Positions 33,053 through 43,049 of a stretch of DNA of 64,000 nt are shown in pieces. The position numbers were made by a program, and so were the translations under genes. Below the pieces are notes generated by a model that did no database searches, was not told where the DNA came from, and saw nothing but the letters and a program-made list of their open reading frames with translations. Each line of letters starts with the position of its first letter. The first letter of the stretch is position 1. The DNA comes from Prolixibacteraceae bacterium (GTDB lineage Bacteria; Bacteroidota; Bacteroidia; Bacteroidales; Prolixibacteraceae): positions 124,001-188,000 of the forward strand of contig JAQUIJ010000007.1 of NCBI GenBank assembly GCA_028683385.1, written 5' to 3'.

Positions 33053-34261
33053 TTACAAATTCAATTTCTTTCGGATATTCTTTGGAATGGCATCTTTGTG
33101 TACCATAATCGACATTGTTTTGTACTCAACATAGGGTTTTGATGCGAAGAAAAAACCATGGTAATCGTTGTAGTCGCCCCACGAATTTTTTACTTTATAA
33201 TAAAGGTTACCATTCTGATCTTTAGCAGTTCCAACAATCACCATTCCATGATCATCTGTAGTCTGGTAATTATCAAAGTCAATTTGACGCATTTCCTGAG
33301 TAATTACTTTTTCCTTACCTGGCTTGGTTAATTTGTATAAATCTTCACTCTTTTCTTTCTCACTCATCTTTTCCCATTTGGTGATTTCAGCATCAGTCAT
33401 GTTTGCTTTATCAACTTCGGGAATAACGGCCACACCTTTTTGCGAAGTTGAAAATCCCTTTTCGCTGACGTCAGCAGCCCATGCAACCGGGAAACCGCTA
33501 TTGATGGCGTTATCAATTATTTCGTCGAATTCGTTTAATGGCACATTGTAAACTTCATCCCATGACCAGTTGTCAGGTATCTCAATGATAAATTTAGTAT
33601 AAAAAGGGTGATGGGTATACGATGTAATTTCAACATAATCGTCCAAGTTCAAGCCAACAAATTCCTGAGCAAAACTTTGTGGAGTATATTCTTTTCCCTG
33701 ATATTGAAATTTTTCAGGAAGTTTTCCAAGATAGGTTTCAAGAGTTCCTTCTAATGCATCGTGCCATGCTGTAGTTAATTTTTTGTTTGGATTTTCAACA
33801 ACAGCCTTGACATTTTCGAGTAGCAAACGATCCAACTCACCGTGAACATGTTTCTCTTCGCCGTAGTTCAGGCCTGTATAAACCTCTTCCGGAACAATTC
33901 CATATTTCTTAATAGCGTTTGTAACATCATGAAATGCGCCGCCAGCACCAAAATTTAAACTGCCATGTAACCTGACATATTTCGTAGCTTTATCAGCATA
34001 CTCATGGTTTACAACAAACATTTCAGATAAATCAACGGTCGGTTTTCCCAACCGCAACATTTCGGCTTCCAAAAATCCAAGGCCTGAAAACGACCAGCAG
34101 GTTCCTGAGCGATATTGATCTTTAACCGGAGTACACGGAATTTCTTTAATTGCAGTAAACTGATAACCTTTTTCTTTTTCCTCTTCTTTCTTCTCCTGAG
34201 CTGAAACAGTGAACGCTGCCAGCACCAACCCAACAAGTAAAAGATTTCTTAATTTATACAT
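33053..34261 (-). CDS. Secreted C1B (bleomycin hydrolase/PepC-like) cysteine peptidase
   Basis: 402 residues with a signal peptide (LLLVGLVLAAFTVSAQ). The catalytic cysteine lies in DQYRSGTCWSFSGLGFLE, the histidine in DHGMVIVGTAKD and the asparagine in YKVKNSWGDYND. The spacing and the C-terminal YVEYKTMSIMVHKD fit family C1B, though the length is shorter than cytosolic PepC (~440-450) and the export signal is typical of Bacteroidota versions. Role: periplasmic peptide hydrolysis. Confidence 0.9.
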   Translation of the reverse strand: MYKLRNLLLVGLVLAAFTVSAQEKKEEEKEKGYQFTAIKEIPCTPVKDQYRSGTCWSFSGLGFLEAEMLRLGKPTVDLSEMFVVNHEYADKATKYVRLHGSLNFGAGGAFHDVTNAIKKYGIVPEEVYTGLNYGEEKHVHGELDRLLLENVKAVVENPNKKLTTAWHDALEGTLETYLGKLPEKFQYQGKEYTPQSFAQEFVGLNLDDYVEITSYTHHPFYTKFIIEIPDNWSWDEVYNVPLNEFDEIIDNAINSGFPVAWAADVSEKGFSTSQKGVAVIPEVDKANMTDAEITKWEKMSEKEKSEDLYKLTKPGKEKVITQEMRQIDFDNYQTTDDHGMVIVGTAKDQNGNLYYKVKNSWGDYNDYHGFFFASKPYVEYKTMSIMVHKDAIPKNIRKKLNL

Positions 34262-34592
34262 ACGAATTAATTAACATTAAACACCCTTTAAAACTGGCCT
34301 CGAAGATACAAATTATAAAAAGGAATAGCCTCTTTAGATTCAAATATTCAAGCAGATACAAGATAAACCGCGAACTATAAATGAGAAAATACAAAATCGC
34401 TTTCGCTCTGAACCATAATATCTTCCAATAGTAGAAAGGACAATTAGTTAAGGTTGAATTAACAAAAACATGTTATATAACAAGTTTTAAATGACCATAA
34501 AATATTCGTGTTGGAAGAAAAAATCAAATGGAGTCAATGATTTTCGATGGAATTCGCAAACTTTTCTACCTTTATCAAATGGAATAAAAAAG

Positions 34593-35462
34593 ATGAAAAT
34601 GGCAAGCAAGATCAAAACACTACTATTTCTATTAATTGGGCTGAATAGTCTACATGCAAAATCGCAAGTCAATTTGAATGATTGTATTTTTCAACCGGCA
34701 GACCAGCGAATCGCCGAGGAAAAACTAAAAACGTTTTCATCAGAAGCCGATTTACCCATTGCTGATCTTTTGGTCAAAATTGGCGAATCATTTCAAGGAA
34801 CTCCATATATTGCGGCAACACTCGAAAATGGATTGCAGGAAAAACTCGTCGTTAACCTTCGGGAACTCGATTGTACAACCTTTGTAGAAAGCACTTTGGC
34901 TTTAGCCCGAACCATTAAATTGAAAAAAAATAATTTTGAATCGTTTCTAAAAGAGCTTCAGAATTTAAGATATCGTGATGGTATTCGAAATCAATATCCA
35001 TCGCGGCTTCATTATTTTTGCGAATGGATTGAGAATAACGATAAAAAAGGCATCATTAGCGGGAAAGCCAATAAAAATGGCGTAAAATCTGACAAAGCCA
35101 TTAATTATATGAGCACTCACCCGTCAGATTATCCGGTATTGAAGGATCATCCGGAGTTGATCCCAACAATTGCTCAGCAGGAAAAAGAGATTTCAGCAAA
35201 AGGATTTATGTATTTTCCAAAGAGCAACATTGCTAATCTTTATCGCAATTTACAGCATGGCGACATCATTGCACTAACCAGTTCAATTGATGGTGTTGAT
35301 GTAAACCATGTCGGAATAATCGTAAAGAAAGGCAATGAATTTTATTTGCTTCATGCGCCGCTAAGCGGGAAAAAAGTATTGGTTTCAGATGGTCCGATCA
35401 CCGACTTTCTCAAGCTTCAGTCAAAAAACAGCGGAATCATGATTGCCCGACCAGTATTTTAA
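34593..35462 (+). CDS. DUF1460 family protein (secreted N-acetylmuramoyl amidase-like)
   Basis: 289 residues from MKMASKIKTLLFLL; in-frame ATG at 34491 lacks sense as a start because the signal peptide begins here. NlpC/P60-like catalytic parts are visible: cysteine in ELDCTTFVESTLALART, histidine in VNHVGIIVKKGNEFYLLHAP. DUF1460 proteins act on murein-derived peptides or amide bonds of peptidoglycan in the periplasm. The middle carries SDYPVLKDHPELIPTIAQQE. It precedes the three acyltransferases by 66 bases and may share their transcript. Confidence 0.85.
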   Translation: MKMASKIKTLLFLLIGLNSLHAKSQVNLNDCIFQPADQRIAEEKLKTFSSEADLPIADLLVKIGESFQGTPYIAATLENGLQEKLVVNLRELDCTTFVESTLALARTIKLKKNNFESFLKELQNLRYRDGIRNQYPSRLHYFCEWIENNDKKGIISGKANKNGVKSDKAINYMSTHPSDYPVLKDHPELIPTIAQQEKEISAKGFMYFPKSNIANLYRNLQHGDIIALTSSIDGVDVNHVGIIVKKGNEFYLLHAPLSGKKVLVSDGPITDFLKLQSKNSGIMIARPVF

Positions 35463-35528
35463 TTTCAGCGCCTATACCATGCTGCGAAGTCGTTTTTGTT
35501 AAATTTGCAGCGTTCAATCTCAACCCCT

Positions 35529-36479
35529 ATGAATTCTTTTGGTGATCGACTTGTTGTTGTCTTGTGCAAAATAACTGCACGCCTTCCATTTTGGATAATC
35601 TTTGGCCTAGCCGATATTTTCTATGTATTTCTTTATTATATCATTGGCTATCGGCGGAAAGTCGTTCATGAAAATCTGGTTCGGTCATTCCCGGAAAAAA
35701 CGCCCGAAGAAATCAAAAAAATTACGAAGAAATTCTATCATCACTTAACTGACATGGGTTTGGAAACCATTAAGTTTAGTAGAATGACTGAGAAACAAAT
35801 TGATGATCGGTTAAAAGTTCACAATTTGGATATTTATGAAGAGTATTACCAGCAAGGGAAAAGCATGATTGTTCTGGGACAGCATCATAACAATTGGGAA
35901 TGGAGCGGATCAATGCAACGGTTCATCAAAGCACAATTCCTGGTTGTTTATAATCCGGTAAGAACCAACAAAAGATTCGAAAATTTTCTGCTTCAAACCC
36001 GTGAACGTTTCGGTGCTCAATCAATACCAGTCAATCATTCAGTAAGGACAGCTCTTGCTTTTAATGAAAATGAAAGGCATAGCGCGTTGATGTTGGCATC
36101 TGACCAAACTCCCCCGGCCAACTCACAATTTTGGACGACCTTTCTCAATCAGGAAACCGCTTTTTTTGCCGGTCCAATGAAAATTGCAAAAAAGACCAAT
36201 CTCCCGATAATTTTTCACCACACGCGTAAAGTTGGACGAGGACGATACGAAGTTTTTCATTATAAACTGATTGAAAATCCTGCTAAATTTACTTCAGAGG
36301 AGATTATGATGGCCTATGTAAATAAACTTGAAGAGATTATCAAAACCGAGCCGGAATACTGGTTGTGGTCGCACCGAAGATGGAAACATAAACGGCCTGC
36401 AAATATTGAATTACATGAAAGGTCGATGAATCATCCGGATAAAAACAATAATTCGAAGGGAATAAAAATAAATCTATAA
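35529..36479 (+). CDS. LpxL/HtrB-like lipid A acyltransferase, paralogue 1
   Basis: 316 residues from MNSFGDRLVVV (a TTG at 35496 is rejected). N-terminal span (LPFWIIFGLADIFYVFLYYII), then the H-x4-E acyltransferase motif in GQHHNNWEW and the FLQTRERFGAQSIPV and SDQTPP segments typical of LpxL-type lysophospholipid acyltransferases. The C-terminal WLWSHRRWKHKRP is shared by all three copies. It is longer than the next copy by a basic tail. Role: acylation of lipid A or a related amphiphile at the inner membrane. Confidence 0.88.
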   Translation: MNSFGDRLVVVLCKITARLPFWIIFGLADIFYVFLYYIIGYRRKVVHENLVRSFPEKTPEEIKKITKKFYHHLTDMGLETIKFSRMTEKQIDDRLKVHNLDIYEEYYQQGKSMIVLGQHHNNWEWSGSMQRFIKAQFLVVYNPVRTNKRFENFLLQTRERFGAQSIPVNHSVRTALAFNENERHSALMLASDQTPPANSQFWTTFLNQETAFFAGPMKIAKKTNLPIIFHHTRKVGRGRYEVFHYKLIENPAKFTSEEIMMAYVNKLEEIIKTEPEYWLWSHRRWKHKRPANIELHERSMNHPDKNNNSKGIKINL

Positions 36480-36503
36480 ATATTTGATATAAAGAAGTAT
36501 AGT

Positions 36504-37421
36504 ATGAATTCGTTCATTGATCATTTGATCGTGGGTCTGTGTAAATTAATTGCATGGCTTCCGTTTTGGGTACTCAATGGTTTATCCGACATATTTTATA
36601 TTTTACTCTACTATGTTGTAAGGTACCGTCGAAAAATTGTATTCACAAACCTAAAAAAATCGTTCCCGGAAAAGAGTCCGGAAGAAATCAAAGAAATTGC
36701 CAGAAAATTTTATCATCACCTGAGCGATCTGGGCATTGAAACCCTTAAATTCAGCCACATGACCGAAAAGGAAATCAATGATCGCATAAAACTAAATAAT
36801 CCGGAAATTTTCGAGGAATATTATCAACAGGGTAAAAGTGCGATTATGCTTGGAATGCACCACAACAACTGGGAATGGGCACTTTATTTTCAACGCCAAA
36901 TCAAAGCACAACTTCTGGTAGTTTACGATCCGATAAGGAACAATAAGGTTTTGGAACAATTTCTTCTTAACTCACGTGAGCGGTTTGGTGCTAAATCAGT
37001 TGTGGTTAATCATTCGGTCCGCACTGCGCTTGCCCTTAACCAGGCAGAACGTCCAGCGGTGCTGTTACTTCTGGCCGACCAAACCTCACCCGCGAACTCA
37101 CAATTATGGACAACCTTCTTAAATCAGGAGACCGCATTATTTGCTGGTCCCATGAAAATTGCAGTCAAGACTAATCAACCAGTTCTTTTCTTCCACATTC
37201 GTAAAGTAGGTCGATCAAGATATGAAGCTTTTATTTATAAATTGATTGAGAATCCTTCGGAAGTGGAACCTATCGAAATCATGATGGCATATGTACAGAA
37301 AATGGAGGAAATAATTCGATCTGAACCCGAATATTGGCTTTGGTCGCACCGACGTTGGAAACACAAACGTCCTGCAAACATTGAAATATACGAGCGAAAG
37401 ACCGAAAATATCAAACAATAG
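36504..37421 (+). CDS. LpxL/HtrB-like acyltransferase, paralogue 2
   Basis: 305 residues. Close to the upstream copy: same H-x4-E motif in GMHHNNWEW, SRERFGAKSVVV, LLADQTSPANSQLW and WLWSHRRWKHKRP. It starts 24 bases after the stop of paralogue 1. The near-repeat in sequence and order points to tandem duplication. Confidence 0.88.
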   Translation: MNSFIDHLIVGLCKLIAWLPFWVLNGLSDIFYILLYYVVRYRRKIVFTNLKKSFPEKSPEEIKEIARKFYHHLSDLGIETLKFSHMTEKEINDRIKLNNPEIFEEYYQQGKSAIMLGMHHNNWEWALYFQRQIKAQLLVVYDPIRNNKVLEQFLLNSRERFGAKSVVVNHSVRTALALNQAERPAVLLLLADQTSPANSQLWTTFLNQETALFAGPMKIAVKTNQPVLFFHIRKVGRSRYEAFIYKLIENPSEVEPIEIMMAYVQKMEEIIRSEPEYWLWSHRRWKHKRPANIEIYERKTENIKQ

Positions 37422-37433
37422 ATCCAAGAATCA

Positions 37434-38321
37434 ATGAAAAAAGTGCTGCCCAAGATTGGAATTTCATTTTTGAAACTACTCGGATATACTCCGTTTTGGC
37501 TTCTCTATTTCTGGGCTGACCTCATTTATCTGGTCTGTTATTATCTCGTAGGCTACCGAAAAAAAACGGTTATACAAAACCTTAAAAACTCCTTTCCTGA
37601 AAAGACTGACCGGGAAATTAAAGAAATAACGATTAAATTTTATCATCATTTTGCTGATTTGGTCGTCGAAACAATTAAAGCATTTCAGATGAACGAGAAA
37701 GCAATCGAAAAACGCTTTCATTATAAAAATCCTGAAGTTTTGAATGAATTGTATGCTCAAGGGAAAAGTGTCGCTTTACTTTCGGGTCATTATGGTAACT
37801 GGGAATGGACCGTATCTTTACCTAAAGCTATCAAATATCAAGTGAATGTAATTTACCGCCCGATTCAGGACGAAACATTTGACAGATACATGAAACAAGT
37901 GCGGTCGAGATTTGGAATGTTTTTGATGATGGCCCGCGTTTCAGGACGAAACATGCTCACGCTCGAAAAAACAGGACAATTATCTGCTACCTATTACCTG
38001 ACAGATCAAACAGCATTGAAAGATACCGATTACTGGATGATGTTTCTAAATCAGGAAACAGCGGTTTTCCCGGGAGCTGAGATCATGTCGACTAAATTCA
38101 GGCAAGCGGTTGTTTTCATGGACATTCAAAAAGTTAGGAGAGGCTATTATGAAGTTGAATTTACAAAGCTTTTTGACGATGCTTCAATGACTAATAAATA
38201 TGAAGTAACCAAAGCACACACCAAATTTCTCGAAGATATCATACGCCAACGACCTGAATTATGGTTGTGGTCGCACAAGCGCTGGAAACATACAAGGCCT
38301 GAGCATATTGCGTTGAAATAA
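37434..38321 (+). CDS. LpxL/HtrB-like acyltransferase, paralogue 3
   Basis: 295 residues. More diverged: H-x4-E motif in SGHYGNWEW, then KQVRSRFGMFLMMARVSG and YLTDQTALKDTDYW. It keeps the WLWSHKRWKHTRPEH end. It starts 12 bases after paralogue 2, so the three form one operon. The changed substrate region (DQTALKDTDYW in place of DQTSPANSQLW) suggests a different acyl donor or acceptor. Confidence 0.87.
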   Translation: MKKVLPKIGISFLKLLGYTPFWLLYFWADLIYLVCYYLVGYRKKTVIQNLKNSFPEKTDREIKEITIKFYHHFADLVVETIKAFQMNEKAIEKRFHYKNPEVLNELYAQGKSVALLSGHYGNWEWTVSLPKAIKYQVNVIYRPIQDETFDRYMKQVRSRFGMFLMMARVSGRNMLTLEKTGQLSATYYLTDQTALKDTDYWMMFLNQETAVFPGAEIMSTKFRQAVVFMDIQKVRRGYYEVEFTKLFDDASMTNKYEVTKAHTKFLEDIIRQRPELWLWSHKRWKHTRPEHIALK

Positions 38322-38328
38322 TAAACCC

Positions 38329-40818
38329 TTACATCGGATCCACATCCGCATAAATAATCAATTGGCTGTTATTGGGTTGCGATTTGGTGTGGCTAATAAT
38401 CTCCATGATTTTAGTTTTCGCTTCCTGAATTTTGCCATCGCGAGGTAGTTTAATCAGTATTTCCTTCTGAAACCACATTTGAATTCGCGCCACAACCGGA
38501 TATTCAGGCCCCAATACGTTTTTATTAAATATGTTGCGAAAAGCTGTTGCGAGATTCATGGCGGCCAAATCGAGCCGTTCCTTGTTCTGATGTTTCACCA
38601 CAATTTTAATGAGCCTATAATACGGCGGATACCTGAACATTTTTCGTTCGGCCATTTGCCTGCTGAAAAGCTTATAATAATCGTTTGCAATCACATCCTG
38701 AATGACCGGATGATTGGGCTGGGTAGTCTGAACAATCACCTTTCCCCGGTTATTTTTACGTCCGGCCCGGCCACTCACCTGCATGATCAACTGATAACTT
38801 CTTTCGTATGATCTGAAATCGGGATAATTCAGCAGGTTGTCGGCATTCAAGACTCCAACCACCCGAACATGATCAAAATCTAATCCTTTGGTTACCATTT
38901 GCGTTCCAACCAGAATATCAACTTTACCGGTTTCGAACTGCCAAATCAGTTGTTCATAAGCATTTTTTGCCCGTGTTGTATCCAGATCCATCCGGGCAAC
39001 CCGTGCTTCAGGAAACAAAAGTTTGATTTCGTCTTCAATTTTTTCGGTACCGAAACCGCGTGTTTTAATCTCGTCCGAACCACATTCTTCGCACTTAATA
39101 ACCAACGATCTCGTGTGGCCGCAATAATGACAAATCAGGCTCGAACGATTTTTATGGTAGGTCATACTTACGTCGCAATACTTGCACTTCGGGATCCAAC
39201 CACATTTACCACACTGAACGAACGGAGCAAACCCTCTCCTATTCTGAAAAAGAATGACCTGTTCTTTATTCTGCAATGCCAAAGCAATCTCGTCGTAAAG
39301 TTCAGGAGTAAAAACCGAGCGCATTTGCTTGCGTTTGTAAGCTTCCTGTGTATTTGCCGGAAAAAGCTCCGGCATTTCAATTCCCTGGAAACGTTCGGTT
39401 AAATTAACCAATCCGTATTTGTTGCTTCGTGCATTGAAATACGTTTCATACGATGGAGTTGCCGAACCAAGCAGCACTTTTGCACCATGTACATTTCCCA
39501 TCAGAATAGCCATATCGCGGGCATTGTAGCGAGGTGCCGGATCGAATTGCTTGTATGAATTTTCGTGTTCTTCGTCAACAATGATCAACCCCAGATTTTT
39601 GAACGGGAGGAAAATCGCGGACCTGGCTCCCAAAATAACCTGATATTGCTGACCGGTTTTTCCTGATTTTTCGTTCAGCACATTGAACCAGATTTCAACC
39701 CTTTCGGCATCGTTAAATTTCGAATGGTAGATTCCGGCCTGATCGCCAAAGGCCGTTTTCAAACGGGTAATGATCTGCGTCGTAAGTCCGATTTCAGGAA
39801 CAAGGTACAGAACCTGTTTGCCCTGCTTGATCTGTTCTTCAATCAGCCGGATATAAATTTCGGTTTTACCGCTCGAAGTCACCCCATTGAGCAAGACTGT
39901 TTGCTGGGTTTCAAATTGAGCTAATATTTCATCATGCGCAATTTGCTGCGGCTCCGAAAGTTCTTTAATCAACAAATCGGCATCATGAGTCCGGTCGATG
40001 CGCCCAATTTCTTTCTGGAATACCTCCAAAACTTGTTTTTCATCCAATCCTTTCAAGGCAGCATCTGATGCATCGGCTATTTGAAGCAAATCTTTTTTGG
40101 CGATTTCTGTCAATTTTAAATTACCAAACAGTGTTTCGTCCAGAAAAACCTTCAGTAGTTGTTCCTGCTTCTTTGCCTTTCTGGAAAGCAAATCAAGCAT
40201 CGCATTCAGCTTTTCTTCTGAATCATATTCAGGATTTAACCTGACCATTGAAACAAGTTTCGGCTTGTAGCTTTCGCGCATCTGCTCTTCAACAATCACA
40301 GCATTTTTTTCGAGCAGTAATTTCAATATGGCAAATGAAGATTGTTGCCCCAGAAATTGGTTCAAATCCTGAATACTTGCAGTCTTCCTGCTCTCCAGCA
40401 AGAGAACAACAGCAGTTTCCTTATCAGTTAAATCTTCTGTAATAATTGCATCGGGATTCAGGCTAATTTTGGTCTGACTCTCCAACTTCAGGCCAGTTGG
40501 CAACGCCGCTTTATAAACTTCACCGAGGGTGCAGCAATAATAATTGGCAATCCATTCCCAAATCTTCAACTGATTTTCACCGATTATGGGTTCATCGTCC
40601 AGAATGGCATCAATATCTTTTATTTCGAACTCGCCTGACGGTACGTTTTGATGAAGCTTATAAACCAAAGCTGAAAAGAACTTGCGTTTGCCAAATTGCA
40701 CAATGACGCGGGTTCCGATTTTTATGCGAAACTGAAAAGCCGAAGGCACCCGATAAGTGAAGTGATAATCAAGTGGTAATGGCAAAATAACATCGGCAAA
40801 AAGCTGTTCAACAATCAT
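38329..40818 (-). CDS. priA: Primosomal protein N' (replication restart helicase)
   Basis: 829 residues. N-terminal DNA-binding domain (VILPLPLDYHFTYRVP), Walker A in GVTSSGKTEIY, DEEH box in IIVDEEHENSYKQ, and zinc-binding cysteines in VQCGKCGWIPKCKYC, ICHYCGH and KCEECGSDE. Helicase motifs GTQMVTKGLDFDHV and QVSGRAGRK close the core. PriA reloads the replisome at stalled forks. It is convergent with the acyltransferase operon (7 bases between stops). Confidence 0.95.
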   Translation of the reverse strand: MIVEQLFADVILPLPLDYHFTYRVPSAFQFRIKIGTRVIVQFGKRKFFSALVYKLHQNVPSGEFEIKDIDAILDDEPIIGENQLKIWEWIANYYCCTLGEVYKAALPTGLKLESQTKISLNPDAIITEDLTDKETAVVLLLESRKTASIQDLNQFLGQQSSFAILKLLLEKNAVIVEEQMRESYKPKLVSMVRLNPEYDSEEKLNAMLDLLSRKAKKQEQLLKVFLDETLFGNLKLTEIAKKDLLQIADASDAALKGLDEKQVLEVFQKEIGRIDRTHDADLLIKELSEPQQIAHDEILAQFETQQTVLLNGVTSSGKTEIYIRLIEEQIKQGKQVLYLVPEIGLTTQIITRLKTAFGDQAGIYHSKFNDAERVEIWFNVLNEKSGKTGQQYQVILGARSAIFLPFKNLGLIIVDEEHENSYKQFDPAPRYNARDMAILMGNVHGAKVLLGSATPSYETYFNARSNKYGLVNLTERFQGIEMPELFPANTQEAYKRKQMRSVFTPELYDEIALALQNKEQVILFQNRRGFAPFVQCGKCGWIPKCKYCDVSMTYHKNRSSLICHYCGHTRSLVIKCEECGSDEIKTRGFGTEKIEDEIKLLFPEARVARMDLDTTRAKNAYEQLIWQFETGKVDILVGTQMVTKGLDFDHVRVVGVLNADNLLNYPDFRSYERSYQLIMQVSGRAGRKNNRGKVIVQTTQPNHPVIQDVIANDYYKLFSRQMAERKMFRYPPYYRLIKIVVKHQNKERLDLAAMNLATAFRNIFNKNVLGPEYPVVARIQMWFQKEILIKLPRDGKIQEAKTKIMEIISHTKSQPNNSQLIIYADVDPM

Positions 40819-41049
40819 AGGTGCAAAATACCGAAAAAAGATTTTGGATTCGAAGATTTGTGTGAAAGTTTGTTCCGGAAAATTTAACTGGAAAACCGAA
40901 TACGATAGCTAACTTTAGAATCTCCGGGAAGGGAACTTTCTGTGCATTTTTTGAATTTGAAATAATAATTCTAACTTAGTCAAAGTTCATGATCGGTCTT
41001 ATTCATCGAACCAAAACAAGCCGTCAATTCAATCTTAATTTCCAAATTT

Positions 41050-42957
41050 ATGAGCCGGGGTCGATTTAACCTGAAACTGAAGCTGAATGTTTATATTCTC
41101 AGTACTGCAACTATAATTTACTGTATAACAATTGGGTATATCAGTTATCGTTTAAAAGAAATTACGTATCGCAACTCAGTTGAGATTGTAAAAAGTTCGA
41201 CTCGGGAATATGCAAACAAGATTTCAGAAGAATTAAGTGTAATGATGGAATCGGCAAGAACGTTGAAAAATGCTTTCGAAAACTACAAAAAACTGAACTT
41301 ACAAAATCGTGATGTTTTTTTTGATCATTTATTATCCAGTAATATTGAAAAACATCCTGAATATTTATCAGTTGGAGTTTATTGGGAATTAAAAGCGCTT
41401 AACAAGGAATATAAAAAGAAAAATGGTCGATTCTATAATGGCTTTTTCCGCGAAGGAGGTCAAATCATTAATCAAAAAGCCATAGAGGATACCACCAATC
41501 AGGAACTATCCGGCACATATTATCAGGTTCGCAAATTGAATAAAGAGACAATTGTTAATCCATATTACGATCAGGCGACCAAAGAAATGAAGGGAATTTT
41601 GATGACAAGTTTGCTTACTCCAATTCAGAATGATGCCGGGCAGTTTGAAGGTATGATTGGAATTGACATCTCTCTTTCGCACATGAATCAGCTTATTGCC
41701 AGTGTAAAGCCTTACGAAGAAGCTATATCCTATATGATCTCTGAAAACGAGATTATTGTTGCACATACCAACACGACGCTTACCGGGAAGAATTTTATTA
41801 GCTCACTTGCTAAAGACTCATTGATATTTAAAAAAGAGACTTTAGGTAATAAATTGAGCTCCAATAAATCATTCACTTACAAAAACTCAATTTCAGGAAA
41901 GGAGTATTTTGTTTCATTTGAACCTATCCTGATTGGTAATAAGGATACCAATTGGATCATTGGCATTGAAGTACCAACAAAAGTTATTTTGAGTGAAGCT
42001 CGTGAAGTTTTAGTTAAGACTATTATTGCCGGCATACTTGGGCTATTTTTCTTATATATCATTATCTATTTTATTGCCTTAAAAATTAGTACCCCAATTG
42101 TAAAGGGTGTTGAGTTTGCAAAATCTATTTCTGCTGGCGACCTCAATACACAGCTATCTATAGGACAAAACGATGAAATTGGTGATCTGGCAGAATCATT
42201 ATCGATTATGGCCACGAAACTCACTAAAATCATAACTGAAATTATTCAAAGCTCAGACACGATTGCTGAAAGCAGTGTGGAGTTGCTGAATTCGTCAGTA
42301 AAGCTTGCTGATGGTGCAAACAATCAGGCATCTTCGGCTGAAGAAATTTCGACATCAATGGAACTTGTATTGAGCCGGATTCAACAAAACACCCAAAATG
42401 CACAGGAAACCGAAAAAATTGCCTTGCAGGCTGCAAAAGGAATTCAGGTGGGAAATGAATCAACAAGAGCATTAATCCAATCGATGAACAATATTGTGGA
42501 AAAGATTTCGATTGTTGGCGAAATTGCAAAACAAACAAACCTATTGGCAATCAATGCTTCAATCGAAGCTTCGCGCTATGGTATGCAGGGAAAAGGATTT
42601 GCAGTAGTTGCCGCCGAAATCAAAAAACTAGCTGAAAAATCTCAGCTTGCAGCAAAAGAAATCGACGAGTTATCCAATCAGGGTTTATTTCATGCCCAGG
42701 AAACTGGAAATATTCTGTTTGAAATCATTCCGGATATTGAGCAAACAGCAATTCTGGTTAAACAAATCGCAGATTCCAGCCTTGAACAAAAAATAAGCTC
42801 CGAAGAAATAAATGCTGGAATTCAGCAATTGAATAAGGTTACTCAGCAAAATGCGGGGTCTTCATTTGAACTTTCAATCAACTCAAAAAACATTTCCAAA
42901 CAGGCTGAAAATCTAAAAAAACTAATTGCCTACTTCAAAATAAAGGGAATAAATTAA
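41050..42957 (+). CDS. Methyl-accepting chemotaxis-type protein
   Basis: 635 residues. Span 1 near residues 12-32 (VYILSTATIIYCITIGYIS), an extracytoplasmic Cache domain (LSVGVYWELKAL, GMIGIDISLSHMNQL), span 2 (IIAGILGLFFLYIIIYFIAL), HAMP (VEFAKSISAGDLN), and a signalling domain with the hairpin tip EIAKQTNLLAINASIEASRYG. Role: ligand sensing feeding CheA-type signalling. No che genes are in the window, so its pathway cannot be judged here. Confidence 0.9.
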   Translation: MSRGRFNLKLKLNVYILSTATIIYCITIGYISYRLKEITYRNSVEIVKSSTREYANKISEELSVMMESARTLKNAFENYKKLNLQNRDVFFDHLLSSNIEKHPEYLSVGVYWELKALNKEYKKKNGRFYNGFFREGGQIINQKAIEDTTNQELSGTYYQVRKLNKETIVNPYYDQATKEMKGILMTSLLTPIQNDAGQFEGMIGIDISLSHMNQLIASVKPYEEAISYMISENEIIVAHTNTTLTGKNFISSLAKDSLIFKKETLGNKLSSNKSFTYKNSISGKEYFVSFEPILIGNKDTNWIIGIEVPTKVILSEAREVLVKTIIAGILGLFFLYIIIYFIALKISTPIVKGVEFAKSISAGDLNTQLSIGQNDEIGDLAESLSIMATKLTKIITEIIQSSDTIAESSVELLNSSVKLADGANNQASSAEEISTSMELVLSRIQQNTQNAQETEKIALQAAKGIQVGNESTRALIQSMNNIVEKISIVGEIAKQTNLLAINASIEASRYGMQGKGFAVVAAEIKKLAEKSQLAAKEIDELSNQGLFHAQETGNILFEIIPDIEQTAILVKQIADSSLEQKISSEEINAGIQQLNKVTQQNAGSSFELSINSKNISKQAENLKKLIAYFKIKGIN

Positions 42958-43049
42958 AAGTGCCTAAAGTACTTAGAGTTCGAAGTGCCTAAAGTTGTTG
43001 GTTATCGGAATTAACTTTAGACATTTTAGGCACTCCGAACTTTAGGCAC
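42958..43049. terminator. Repeat-built bidirectional terminator between the chemoreceptor and pfkA
   Basis: The words GTGCCTAAAGT (twice on the left) and ACTTTAGGCAC with ATTTTAGGCAC (on the right) form alternative long stems between the convergent stops. Several pairings are possible, centred near 43000. Confidence 0.55.
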
